From the NCBI GenBank assembly GCA_002205965.3, contig NADL03000613.1, positions 1-64,000 on the forward strand: a stretch of 64,000 nucleotides of DNA, read 5' to 3'. Shown here one piece after another: positions 1-10,566 of this stretch. Numbering within the stretch: position 1 is the first letter of the stretch; every line of letters begins with the position of its first letter. The notes beneath the pieces are model-generated. The model made no database searches. It worked only from the letters and a program-made list of their open reading frames with translations, and was not told the origin of the DNA. This DNA is from Kappaphycus alvarezii (taxonomy: Eukaryota > Rhodophyta > Florideophyceae > Gigartinales > Solieriaceae). The translations under genes and the position numbers were made by a program.

Positions 1-399
1 TATCCTGCGTATGGTTTCATAGTGGTCTCTAATGAGCTCCTCTTGTTTCACTTCTCCAAACCTTCCAAATGTTAGGTAGTAGATGTAGTATGCAAACTTC
101 TCTGGCAAGGGGTCCAGAAACGGGTATCTAAAGGAAAAAAAACTCGCAACATAAGGACTGAGTCCCCACGAGTAAGTTGCGCCCCGTGAATGCTTTGGAA
201 GCACATGGAAAATACTAATCGCAAAAACGAAATTACCTCGGCTTCTCGGGGGTACCGTTATTTCGCGAAGCCAACGTCTAATTGGTAGCCGTCCGATAAT
301 TAAGAAGGCATAGTTTCCACCTGGTAGACTAGGCGGTGTTTGAGATGATCTCCTTGGTGATCTTCCTCGTTGCTTTCGACGCCTTGCCCTTTTCCGATG

Positions 400-1480
400 A
401 TCCGCCCCGATCACTCAATGGTCCTGCTCGTATCATCATGACGGCCTCAGGAGGATCTTGGTCTTCAGCTGAGCTCGTGTTCCTTGGCGGAGAAACGTAA
501 CGTTCCCATAGGGATATGGGACCAGTCGATATTCCATATCAAGATAAGCTCTAACCTCTCAGTTGGACATCTTGGTTGTTCTTGAGAAATACGTAAATCG
601 GCGGATAATGTTCAGATGCGTTTGCGACAAGTCTCCGATAGCCCATAGTTCCAACCATCCTCTTCGCTTTCCCGTTTGACATAGGAGCGTATGTGAGAAC
701 TATCTTCAACTGAATTCCATTTCTCTTCCAAAAAACGAAAGCAGTGAAGTTGTAGTAAAACAAAGGGCGTTACCGAGATGATCCTTTTTGGAAGACCCAA
801 CGGTTCAATTATTTCTTTTTCGATGAATCTCAGGACCACCTCAGCATTGGTCTCCTCAACTGCAACTGCTATTGGCCATCCAGTATGCTGTTCCACCCCT
901 ATAAGGAGATATTTGTTTCCGGAAGAAGTTTCCTTGAATACGCTCTCAAAGTCGATTGATAAGGTTTCAAAAAGACCAGAAACTGGAAAGCTTAGAATTG
1001 TCTTATACTTTCGTATCGGAGTGAATTTTGACAGTTATCGCAGCTTTTCACGAAATTATAGACGTCCTTATGGATACTGCACCACTAGAATCTCCCTGCA
1101 ATGAATTTTTTGGTTGTTTCGAGATCCCAATTACGTAACTCATCATGAAAAGTCCTCAAGATCTTCATCCTTTCTTTCAAAGGGGCCACTAGTCGAGGAC
1201 CGGCTTTAGTGTGTCGAAAGAGTTCCCATTCCACAATGTCAAAGCCTTTTGATTCCTGCGTACCCAATTTCTGTGTTCAAGATCAACCTTTCTCATTTCC
1301 AATCCATCACGTAATTTCATTAGTCCGTGAATATTAGCTTCGTACTCGGTATTGTTCGGCACTCGCACCTCGGCAACTCTGACGATATCCCCGGAAGCTT
1401 TTTCATTTGGACTCATTGGATCCCTCAAGCGGGATAGGTGATCAGCAGGCTGACTATTGCGTCCGGGTCTATGCACAATT
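400..1480 (-). pseudogene. Integrase region of the gypsy element
   Basis: Towards the 3' end of pol the minus strand reads the integrase core. TGWPIAVAVEETNAEVVLRF followed by GLPKRI is the usual DDE-type gypsy integrase block, and VVLTYAPMSNGKAKRMV matches the Y-x-P-x-x-N-G-x-x-E/K-R motif around the last catalytic position. Upstream (1085-1480) lies the region expected to hold the zinc-binding domain. Part of the broken element spanning 1-5146. Confidence 0.7.
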
Positions 1481-1559
1481 TCAAACCGATATTATGCGAA
1501 AATGTCGAGCCATCGAGCTAAGTGGTGATGTACATCTTTCTTTTGGAATGCAGTCTTAA

Positions 1560-2600
1560 GTGCCTGGTGATCAGTTATCAAAACAAATGTTTCGAGTGAT
1601 AAAAGATACACGCGAAACTTTTTCAGTGCGAAGAAGACAGCTAGTGCTTCTTTCTAGCAGACTGAGTATCCCTTTTCCGCATCATTCAGAGTGCGACTTG
1701 GGAATTGAACAGGGTGTAGTCTTCCGTTTTCATCTTTTTGGGACAAAGCGGCACCCAAAGACCGTTCTGAGGCATCTGTTTTCACAACAAATGGTCTCTT
1801 GAAATCTGGATACATTAGCACTGGGGGACACATAGGTTATCTTTAAGCTCCTCAAATGCAGTTTGCATTTATTTGTTCCAGTAGAACTTTCCGTTCTTCT
1901 TAGCACTTGCATGTAACGGTGCTGGTGTCTTGGCGAAATATTTGATTAATCTTCGGTAATATGAGGCAAGTCCTAAGAAGCTTCGAACCTCCGTATTTGA
2001 AGCGGGCCTTGGTGCCAACTTGATTTTTTCGTTTTTTCTGGATCAACTTTAATTTCCTTATGATCGACGATATGACCGAATAGTTGGATAGAGGTTTTCG
2101 CAAAGAAGAATTTGCTCAACTTAATTTTCAGGCTGTGTGCCGATATCCTTTCCACCACTGTCTTAACATGCGATATGTGCTGATCCAAGGTTTTGAGAAT
2201 ATTACCACATAGTCGATATAAACTCTTGCAAATGGAATCCTTTCAAAACCTCGTTCATCATTCTTTGGAATGTAGCTGGTGCATTCATGAGACCAAAAGG
2301 CATCACTTCGAACCTGAAGGTACCGGCTTTGCCGGTAAAAGTTGTTTTTTCCTTACATTTTCCATCCAACGGAATATGCTAATAGCCAGAGTAAAGGTCA
2401 ATTGAGGTGAAGTATCTCCCGTCCTTCAAGTCCTCCAGTATTTCCTGCATATTTGGAATCTGGTATCGATCAGGTATCATTCTTTGGTTCAACTGTCGGT
2501 AGTCGACACAAAAGCGAAGCTTTCCATCCTTCTTTGGTGCTACCACAACTGGAAATGACCATGGAGATAAGACTGGCCGAATAATATCATTTTCTGGCAT
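1560..2600 (-). pseudogene. Reverse transcriptase and RNase H region of the gypsy element
   Basis: The segment near 2379-2600 holds the N-terminal reverse-transcriptase signature: SPWSFPVVVAPKKDGKLRFC, then the DYRQLN motif, then FTSIDLYSGY with the first catalytic aspartate. Further towards 1900-2190 come LFGHIVDHKEIKVDPEK and the connection region leading to RNase H. This is the enzyme block that copies element RNA into DNA. It is part of the broken fossil; the pieces lie in several frames and are not joined here. Confidence 0.8.
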
Positions 2601-3112
2601 ACTTGCAACATTTTCTGAGATAAATTGGTCATATTTCGGCGGTTCACGTCTAGGCCTATGGTAAATTGGTCAAGTGTCGGTAAGTTCGGATGAGTGAGTT
2701 ACCGGTACACTTGCTTGTCTTTGATCTGAAACGCTCCATGAAATTACTTCGGAAGATGTTAATATGTTGGATATTTTCTTTGATGCGGGAGCGGGAAGGT
2801 GCTGCACTTTTTCTTTAATTTCTGACATCTTGCGCTTTTCTTCTTCTTGGTCCTTACCCTCCATATTTTGAAGGACCTCTTCCGGCATTCTCATATCTTC
2901 AGATATGGAAATCGACATATTCTTAGTCTCTTTGCAAAGTTAATCTTCTTTCATCCTTTGAATGCCGTCCTTTGATTAGATGTCATCGCAAAAAGAAACA
3001 CATTCAGGTCTCAAACCTACCCTAGAATTCCAGTCGTCATCTGTTTCAAACCCAGAATCATAATCATCCCATGCCATGTTCAATATACCTCGAGCGTACC
3101 CTTTTCCACTTC

Positions 3113-3667
3113 CTAAAGTGTTATTGGTTCAGAATCTTCGCTTCCATAGCTAGAAGTGAAATATTCACTGTCCGTTTCTCTTAAATCTTCGGAGTGTATA
3201 CTTTTGTCGAAGTCCAGGGGCATTTTCACGGTTCTGCCGTCTATATGAACTGAAGCGCTATGGTTGCCCAAGTCAATGCATATCCCTAGTCTTTCCATGG
3301 TAGGGAAACCAATAATTGCATCAAAAGGTAGATCAGGCATTACGAGAATGTCAACATCAACTTTAGAGTCCCCGAAGAACACGGAAACCTTGTCAACAGT
3401 GCCCATGCATTTTGATACGGTTCCATCCGCCACAGTTATTCTTATAGTAGTTGGAGTAATTTTGAGACCTAGATCTGTCACCAACGTTTCTGAAATAAGG
3501 TTTGGAACAGCGCCCGAATCGAAAAGAGCTTGAGTTTTCATTCCCAATACTTTGACTGGTACCAGCTTAAGACGTCTTGGTGCTGTAGACGCCGATTGAA
3601 GAAAACAATTTCTTACCCTTGGCGGACTTATTAGACCTGATATTTTTTTTGAGTTATTTTCTCGCAT
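3113..3667 (-). pseudogene. Retroviral-type aspartic protease region
   Basis: A 184-residue stretch carries the pepsin-like half-site LFDSGAVPNLIS (D-S-G replacing D-T-G) and, downstream, the hydrophobic DAIIGFPTMERLGICIDL segment, equivalent to the second conserved strand of retropepsins. In this family the protease cleaves the Gag-Pol polyprotein. Its place between the zinc knuckle and the reverse transcriptase fits a Ty3/gypsy pol gene. It belongs to the broken element spanning 1-5146. Confidence 0.75.
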
Positions 3668-3844
3668 CCTCTGCGTCGCCCCTCAAAAGTTGACCAAATG
3701 TTATTCCAGTTGGGGTCGATGCAAGCTCAGCAACCAAAATTGTACTTCTTCACATACTCTAGTACTTCCTTCGGGATACTCTTAAATTTCTTTCTCTTTT
3801 TCGTCCTCTTGGCCGGAGTGATTTCCACTCCTGGAACAACTTGA

Positions 3845-5116
3845 TCAGACCTCTTGGTCGAGGAGGTACAGTTGCTGGGATATGCTCCTGCATTCCATAA
3901 TCCAGCCCAGGTTTTTTCGATAAAATGTTCCTTCCCCATCCCTTTTTGTCACATTGACTTGACTAATTTCTTCAGCGATGGATACGTTACCGGCATCCGT
4001 CAACCTTTTATCGTTTCTGTTTTGTAAAATTTTCACCTCTGATCCTGACTCGCTCCTCGCGTCCGATAAATTTGCTCTTCTGTTGTCTTTAGACCAGCAG
4101 TTACTTTCATGATGCCAATATCGACCGTACTTTCCACAACGAGTGTTTCTATGTGAATTATCAGGACACCTATTTGCAAAATGTCCAGGATTGTGGCAGT
4201 AGAAGCAGACTTCCGCGGGCTTAGGGGCCCCACACTGGTTCTTCTTAATGGTAAGAGTAAGGCTCTCCAACTGCCAGGTTATCATGTCAAGTCGATTATC
4301 GAATCGGGTTTCCAGCCGTTCTTCCAAGTTTTTGACATCGCTCCAGACAGATTCCAATGCCGCTGCACTAGTATCCGGCCTTTGATAATTCTTTCCAGGA
4401 TGTACGATAGACATCGATGTACGGGTTTCCCTCGGTACCTCACTCAGTGACTCAAATGTCTACGAGTTTTTGGCAAATTCTACTATGGTACCCTTGAGGT
4501 CATTAAAAGTGTGAGAGCCCTTGATAAAGAGGAAATCGGAGAGCCGCTTATCCCCCATCGCCGCCTTACGCAGCATTCCGTACTTGGCCTGGGCGTTGAA
4601 CCCAGCCTTTTCATAGAGATCACACAAGTATACCAATGAGCTTAAAAAATCGTCGAAGTTGAGCCGGGCCTCTATGGCGGTACGAATCATCTCATCTGGT
4701 TCTACCTCCTTGACATATTCTTTCACAAGCCACTCACATACCTCACCGAAGTTACGCCCATTCCCGTTAAGAGACCACCCGTCCATAAACTTGGCCTTAT
4801 ATTTGTGCTTTGCGTCACCATAACTATAAGCGAAGATACTTGCGGCCTTCTGTTCATCGCTCTTCTCACACATCAAAACATTAACACATGTATAGAGAAA
4901 CTCCTCAACGTCTTCACTCTTGCCCCCTGTGAACGTTATACGAGCTGCGTTGTGATACATGATTACAGAAAAGAAATCGCCCCGAATTGTGCCCTGATAC
5001 TGCCCAACTCGAATACCTCGTGGGCAACACCCTCCACAAGAGTACCAAACAATAGGGGTAAATCGTCGGGAGAAGAGATACTCAGAACCAACTACCCCAA
5101 GGAGGAGGTGTTGCAA
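3845..5116 (-). pseudogene. Gag region of the gypsy element, with CCHC zinc knuckle
   Basis: The upstream part (about 4460-5116) reads as a retrotransposon capsid-like protein. It is mostly helical, has acidic and aromatic stretches and contains a region around FLYTCVNVLMCEKSDEQKAA that resembles the capsid core of gypsy Gag. The downstream part (about 3845-4414) contains one CX2CX4HX4C knuckle, CFYCHNPGHFANRC, typical of the nucleocapsid and used to bind the element RNA. It lies immediately upstream of the protease region, as expected for gag-pol. Part of a broken fossil; not an active gene. Confidence 0.75.
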
Positions 5117-5259
5117 GCGACAAAAGTGCTACCGTGGTATAGTTGAACAAATAAAAAGGAGTGTATATGGGAGAGAGTTGAGAGGACTACAAGCAAGTAT
5201 AGAAGGAGCAGGGTCTACCACTGATGTTCTGCAACCATTGTAGGAAAAATTTTTCTTGG

Positions 5260-6330
5260 GTCTGAAGTTGACTCTCAACTTCCTACTACCCGGGACTTGA
5301 CTTGAAGTTGTCTTCCAACTTGCTTGACCTATCCATGAGGAAGCAGTTTACTCAGCTTATATAGACTTTTGGCTACCACTAAAGTCCAAACAAAACTACA
5401 GAAGATACCAGGAAATTCATAAAAACACTTTGTGTGGTTGATATATTCTAAACAAATGATACTTAAGAAACGAACAATCGATATGGTCCTCTTATTTCCC
5501 ATTCTCTACATCAGATCCAAACAAATCCTCCAAAATATCCATGCTGCCCAAACAGTGCCCACAAATATCTGCGAACGGCTCATAGCCCTCTATTTCCTCC
5601 TGGGAGATATCTAAACTACTAAAGATATCCCCATCCGGTTCCAGCGTCGGCCCACTTATTCCATACTTTCCAGTCCCGGTCCCACCATTCCAACACTTCC
5701 CATTCCTCCCTTCCCCTCATCCTCCTCATCATCCTCCTCGTCCCCCTCCTCATCCTCCTCATCGTTAACCTCGTAGACCAATTCCGGGGCTGCCCACTCC
5801 TCGAAGGTCTCCCCAGCTCCATCCTCGACTTCCCAATACTGCCCCTCAGGTACCTCCTCCGCATCCTCCTCGACGAACAAGCGACGCACGAATTAGATCA
5901 CCTTTATTTTGTTTGTCGGCGTAGGTAGTCATCACGGTCAGTAGATCCGAAAGGGTGTAGGGGAATAGAGTTTAGGGCACGGGGGTGGCGATTTTTGGTG
6001 ATGGAGGCGGAGGGGCGAAGGTTGTTCATTTTGGTTGTAAATGGAGTGGGGCGATTGTGGATGCGGGATAGACGGTGTGAGGGGGAGGATAGTGTGTGTA
6101 GGGGTTGGTGGATCTCAAAAAAGTTGGGTAAAATGGTCTAAGTACACCTTAGAGTCGGACTGGAATCGGTACTAAAAGGTTAAAATCGAAATTGCAGTAG
6201 CGCATTTGCGTGAAATTTCTACATAAGGAGTGAATTTGATGAAGAAGGTAGATAAAAAAGACGTAAAACGCTGATTTGGAGGAGAGACTACAGTATTAAA
6301 ATATCTAAGGAGGATGATAGACAAATTTGG
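5260..6330 (-). repeat. Unclassified dispersed repeat A, copy 1, with acidic reading frame
   Basis: This stretch matches 21700-22790 over its length at a moderate level (about 65-70% by eye). The shared minus-strand reading frame has a basic R/S/T-rich head ending in RDDYLRRQTK or TDDYFRCQTK, then VRRLFVEEDAE, a block ETFEEWAAPELVYE, a long Asp/Glu run (5700-5765) and a tail FADICGHCLGSMDILEDLFG. The two copies agree better in protein than in DNA, so the frame was once coding. I do not recognise the protein. The copy looks degraded. It abuts the gag side of the gypsy fossil, so it may be part of that element or an independent repeat. Confidence 0.55.
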
Positions 6331-6400
6331 AAAGGACGGTAAGCGGAGTCAGGGGCGGGATCGTTGTAAGTTGCTGGTCCCTTTGGGAGGACTATCTCCT

Positions 6401-6494
6401 GTATTACATGAGGGGAGGACCATTTTATGTGTTACACGAGGGAGGACCATTTTATGTGTTACACGAGGGGAGGACCATTTTCTGTGTTACAAAT
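6401..6494 (+). repeat. Short tandem repeat, about 28-bp unit, 3.4 copies
   Basis: The unit, roughly GTGTTACACGAGGGGAGGAC plus CATTTTAT, begins at 6401, 6429 and 6456 and ends with a partial copy. Units differ by one to three bases. There is no spacer, so it is not a CRISPR-like array. The flanking stretch 6495-6936 shows no gene or other structure that I can support. Confidence 0.85.
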
Positions 6495-6936
6495 TGCTTA
6501 AACTTCTCCAAGCAGTACAGCCTCATCAAGAGAAGCCAGATGGTTATCCTGGGAACTCACCCCGAAACTGTTGGGGTCGATAGAGCAATTGCGAGATGTT
6601 TACTTTGGATCCATTTTTAGCCGCCATGGGTGTTATTATAGGAAACTTCGAATTACCTAGACAAACAGTGACCTCCGATGCGGCTTGTTTGCTGGTAGAG
6701 GGGGGAAAACTTGGGTAGTTTAATGATTGAAAAAAAGTTCGCCTGTCTGTACTGGTGTAGTGAAGTGCCGTCAGCGCCTGCCGCAACATGCAATGTTCAT
6801 GCGCTATACTTGAAAAGTTGGCTGGGTATCAGCCAGCTTAAGTATTACGGTAAATGAACCCCACGTGTTCCCCTCTCATTCTGTTCAAACAAAAGCAGTC
6901 ATCGATTTTTAAGCCTCATCCGAACAAAGGAACTAT

Positions 6937-7353
6937 CAATATAAAGTGAAGACTCAAAAGGGGTATGCAAGTGGATTGGCCTCAATAGTCTCAAGGTCTC
7001 AGTTTAGTCTTCCGTAAATCTTCTTGTGATTGTCTCAGGCTCTGTAGTCTCAGTTGTGTCTCAATTGTGTCTCAGTGTCCCATTGTGTCTCTGTCTCTGT
7101 CTCTGTCTCTGTCTCTGTGTCTGTGTCCATTTGACACGGACATTACTACAATGCTACGAATATATACGACTGTACTGAACGAAGCCTTGGGTATGAAACG
7201 CGGGTGACACGAAATAATCAACTATCTCTCAGGGATGCGCAGCACTAGATTATTAACTGTTCGTAATACTCTCCAAGTAATCAGTAGATTACATCAGTCA
7301 TCTTCAATGCCAAGCAGAAAGGATCATGACAGATGACTTGATGTTAGACACTC
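6937..7353 (-). repeat. LTR 1 of the copia element
   Basis: Direct repeat of 8582-8996. Inside it lies a short microsatellite of TCTCTG units (about 7087-7130) that is also present in the partner, so it belongs to the LTR and did not arise after insertion. The exact LTR edges are uncertain by a few bases because no clean TG..CA ends are evident. Confidence 0.8.
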
Positions 7354-8581
7354 CTCCCTTTTCAATACCTGTACTATCCTGTAGACGCATAGGAAAAGCG
7401 TGATTCAGATTCTGTGAATGAAATAGGTAAACAATGGTCGAATAGCATCAACTGCAGAGGTGCTTCAAGTGGACTATCTTTCTTTGTGAGAGTATCTGCC
7501 AAATACGTTGCACCAAGGGTCTAGATGACGTAGTTGAGCTGATGTGTTTCAAAGTAGTATCCCAACAACTGTACATCATCCCGGATGCTCTTGTCTTCTG
7601 GGCATCTACAGGTCTACATAGAGGTGACTAAGTACTTAGAATCAACAGCAATTGAAAGATGAATATCTACATCTAGTAACACCTTGTAGGCACATGATAT
7701 GGTACGTCCCTCATCCATAGTACCACCAGCCGCAAGCACTTCTGCGGAAACAATAGATTTTCACAGGGCGCCTCGAAAGATGAGAAGACCAACTCAGAGG
7801 GTGAAAAGTAGAGTTTTTCTGGAGTGGTCCTATCAAAAGAACAGCAAAATAACCAAGCTGCCCATTTTCTGACGGTCTCGCAGCATCGGCAAAAACGAAA
7901 GCAGATATATCAAATGAACCACGAGACGAAGTTCGAGTATATGTCGATCTAGTACCAATTATCTTAACTTCACGAAGTGTATAAGTTTGCCGGATGATGT
8001 CATTAACTGTTGGCTCCCCAGAAGTATGCTGCAATGAACTAGATGCATCGCAAGCAAGAGCTCACAGTAGATCCAAGAAATCCCAATGAACCTTTACAGA
8101 CATAAAACTGTGAAGTTCTACTGCATTCAATGTTTCTCTTATCTCATTTCGTCGGGAGCGTGTTAACGCATATGTTTTAATTGCGTTCAGCTTTTTTTGA
8201 TCCGAAATACGAATAAAGGCATCTTCATTCTGCAGAATATTCATACCAAAAAACTTGAATTAGCCAGGCATGTGCACAATTGTCCCAATTTTGTAAAAAT
8301 TGGTTAGCCTTCGAATAAATCCTTTCCTAATATGATCCAGACCACCAACCAGAATATCGTCTACTACTTTTGCTGCGATTAGTATCAACTCACCACCCCT
8401 CTTCAAATGAAACAACTGCGGAACGTGGACTACACTCGATAATCCAAGGTCTATAAATGTTGAATCAGAGTGCCACTGACACTTGGCATTGGCATTTACA
8501 AGTCCATACGATGCAACTTTAGCAACCAATAGAATGACCTTTTGGAACACTCGCGAGGCGGGATCATATCTAGGCCCATAA

Positions 8582-8996
8582 CAATATAAAGTGAGGACTC
8601 AAAAAGGGTATGCAAGTGGATTGGTATCAATAGTCTCAGGGTCCCAGTTTAGTCTCAGTAAATCTTCTTGTGGTTGTCTCAGGCTCTGTAGTCTCAGTTG
8701 TGTCTCAATTGTGTCTCAGTGTCCCATTGTGTCTCTGTCTCTGTCTCTGTCTCTGTCTCTGTGTCTGTGTCCATTTGACACGGACATTACTACAATGCTA
8801 CGAATATATACGACTGTACTGAACGAAGCCTTGGGTATGAAACGTGGGTAACACGAAATAATCAACTATCTCTCAGGGATGCGCAGCACTAGATTATTAA
8901 CTGTTCGTAATACTCTCCAAGTAATCAGTAGATTACATCAGTCATCTTCAATGCCAAGCAGAAAGCATACTGACAGATGACCTGATATTATACACT
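8582..8996 (-). repeat. LTR 2 of the copia element
   Basis: Partner of 6937-7353, with the same TCTCTG microsatellite (about 8730-8775). Differences between the two are scattered, with some clustering at both ends. Confidence 0.8.
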
Positions 8997-9268
8997 ATCA
9001 GCAATCTAAGCGCAAATATTTGCAATTCTTTGCCTAAATTGATTGCAACATTCGATGTGCTTGAGGTGACGCAGGGATCCCACTCCCAAACTTCAAAATC
9101 GTAATAAGGACAGTACCCCATTCATCTCGCAGAATGATTCTTTCTCCCCTTTTTTTCTGCAAAGCCATTTCATCGATTTATTCATTGCCGTAATACCTCA
9201 AATACAGCTGGAAAAATGAAAGTTCAAACAACACAGGGACACTCTTCAATCCCCCGGCGAAAGACTGA

Positions 9269-10566
9269 GGGGCGTTCTACAACTTTTGAAACGTGAAACA
9301 TTGAAAAAATGTAAAATGAAAAGCCAATCAGGGACGCCCAGCTGGCGACGTTTGCTGCAGCATTTCAAACCCTGACCGGGATATCTGGTATTTCCCTGTC
9401 ACACTTTGAAACGAGAAACGAGGCAACTTCCAACTTTCCAACTTGATTTCTCGCACCCACTTTTTGGTCGCTCTCCATCAACGGGCACACTGCGGTCCCC
9501 TTCCTTCCTTCACACACGCCATCCTTCCCACTCACCATACGTCACACATACCCAGTTCTCCCACCCAGCTCCCGCATCAACCATCGCTCCCCATAACCGC
9601 ATCCGCAGAGTTAGCCCCGACTGCAGCTTGAACAGAAATGGCACAGGAGCCTTTTCTATTATAATATTTTCGGGGGTCAGGGGTGTCTGCCAGTCTAGGT
9701 TGCTGTATTGCGATTGCTATACCATCCAAAGCGGCAACCACTCCATGAATTGGGGATTTTCTTTCTTGACAGAACCGTTCTTCTTCCTGCTGACACTCTT
9801 CTTCTGATTGTGGGAACGAGATAAGGTCTAGTTTTTCGTTCAATGCCTTCAATGTCTGATTAAAACATGATAAGTCGTCGCTGTTCCAATACCGTACGGC
9901 CACGCAACATCAAGATAATTAGCACCAGCTAGAATTCTGAGTGTCACACATAGAATGACCTCCACTGATACAGTAGCGGCATTTTCCGATTCTCTGCTGA
10001 CTTCTTGACAAGGACGGGGAGATTAATTGACACAATACATCAAATTGGTGCCTAGTGACACGGTAAAAATGATGAAAATGACTTTCGCCGATAGACTGTG
10101 CATGTTTCATGAAGTAGAACTTTTCTCGATTACGAACAACGCGATCAGCTCTGCCATCCGGTTTGTAAATTGCAGTATGTGCGATAAGTGACACGCCTGC
10201 ATTGGTTCCCACAGTAAAAAATCGCCTTTGCAACCTTCTTTGCCTATGCCCTACGGAGGCACTCAAAATTCGACGTGGATTCCCTCCCTTAAAACAGTGG
10301 ATATTCAGGACGGGAAGCAAGTTTTTCGGCAACGTCATGATGCATGAGGTGGAGAGCTTTTATGGTCTCGTGATTTTCGAAAGCAGGGAGATTATCCCCT
10401 TGCGATTCAATTCATCCATTTATTCCATCGTGTTGCACTCGTTCATTTTTCATTTTTTTCTAAATAGCTATAAAAAGGATTTTTGTAGAGAAACAATGAA
10501 AAGGGGTATGATCATCTGTTTCACTTTTTCAATGTTTCAGAATTTCAAGTAGTCATAGAACGCCCC
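9269..10566 (-). mobile_element. PIF/Harbinger DNA transposon, 1.3 kb, with TIRs and TGA duplication
   Basis: The left end GGGGCGTTCTA (9269-9279) is mirrored by TAGAACGCCCC (10556-10566). The inverted repeats extend about 45 bp with roughly 80% identity and include a second perfect block, TGAAACATTGAAAAA. Both ends are flanked by TGA (9266-9268 and 10567-10569), a 3-bp target duplication as Harbinger elements make. The interior encodes a truncated Harbinger-type transposase on the minus strand. At 1298 bp the element is much shorter than an autonomous copy, and part of the gene is missing. Ends and duplication are read directly from the sequence. Confidence 0.85.
9577..10338 (-). pseudogene. 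Harbinger-type DDE transposase, truncated
   Basis: The upstream half (about 9919-10338) has the helical N-terminal region of Harbinger transposases, around HFHHFYRVTRHQFDVLCQLI. The downstream half (9577-9903) has the start of the DDE nuclease: GVVAALDGIAIAIQQP with the first catalytic Asp, then the YYNRKGSCAISVQAA block. The two halves lie in different frames, with a shift near 9910. The frame then ends at GSDG, before the second catalytic block, so two of the three acidic residues are absent. The remainder of the gene is not found before the left inverted repeat. It cannot encode an active enzyme. Confidence 0.75.

Larger units (their letters stand above)
1..5146 (-). mobile_element. Ty3/gypsy LTR retrotransposon, fossil, left end outside window
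   Basis: Reading from high to low coordinates on the minus strand, the order is Gag with a zinc knuckle, aspartic protease, reverse transcriptase, RNase H and integrase. Integrase following RNase H is the Ty3/gypsy order. The element is clearly broken, with roughly a dozen or more breaks, and no LTR pair is visible: the downstream end lies beyond base 1 and no recognisable upstream LTR follows Gag. The many breaks suggest an old copy. Family assignment is by motif recognition. Confidence 0.85.
6937..8996 (-). mobile_element. Ty1/copia LTR retrotransposon, fossil, internally shortened
   Basis: Two direct repeats of about 417 and 415 bp (6937-7353 and 8582-8996) enclose only about 1.2 kb. By eye the repeats differ at roughly 16 positions (about 96% identical), suggesting moderate age. 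The interior reads on the minus strand as copia-type reverse transcriptase near 8260-8550 (VVDDILVGGLDHI, the V/YVDD box) and RNase H near 7711-8034 (FVFADAARPSENGQLGYF). Copia pol is normally several kilobases long, so most of the interior is missing. The element is broken in several places. Confidence 0.8.

Noticed and set aside
6401-6494. CRISPR-like short repeat array
   Set aside because: Units are contiguous with no unique spacers. It is a simple tandem repeat in a eukaryotic genome.
9406-9807. 133-codon plus-strand frame inside the Harbinger element
   Set aside because: It is antisense to the transposase motifs and has no similarity of its own.
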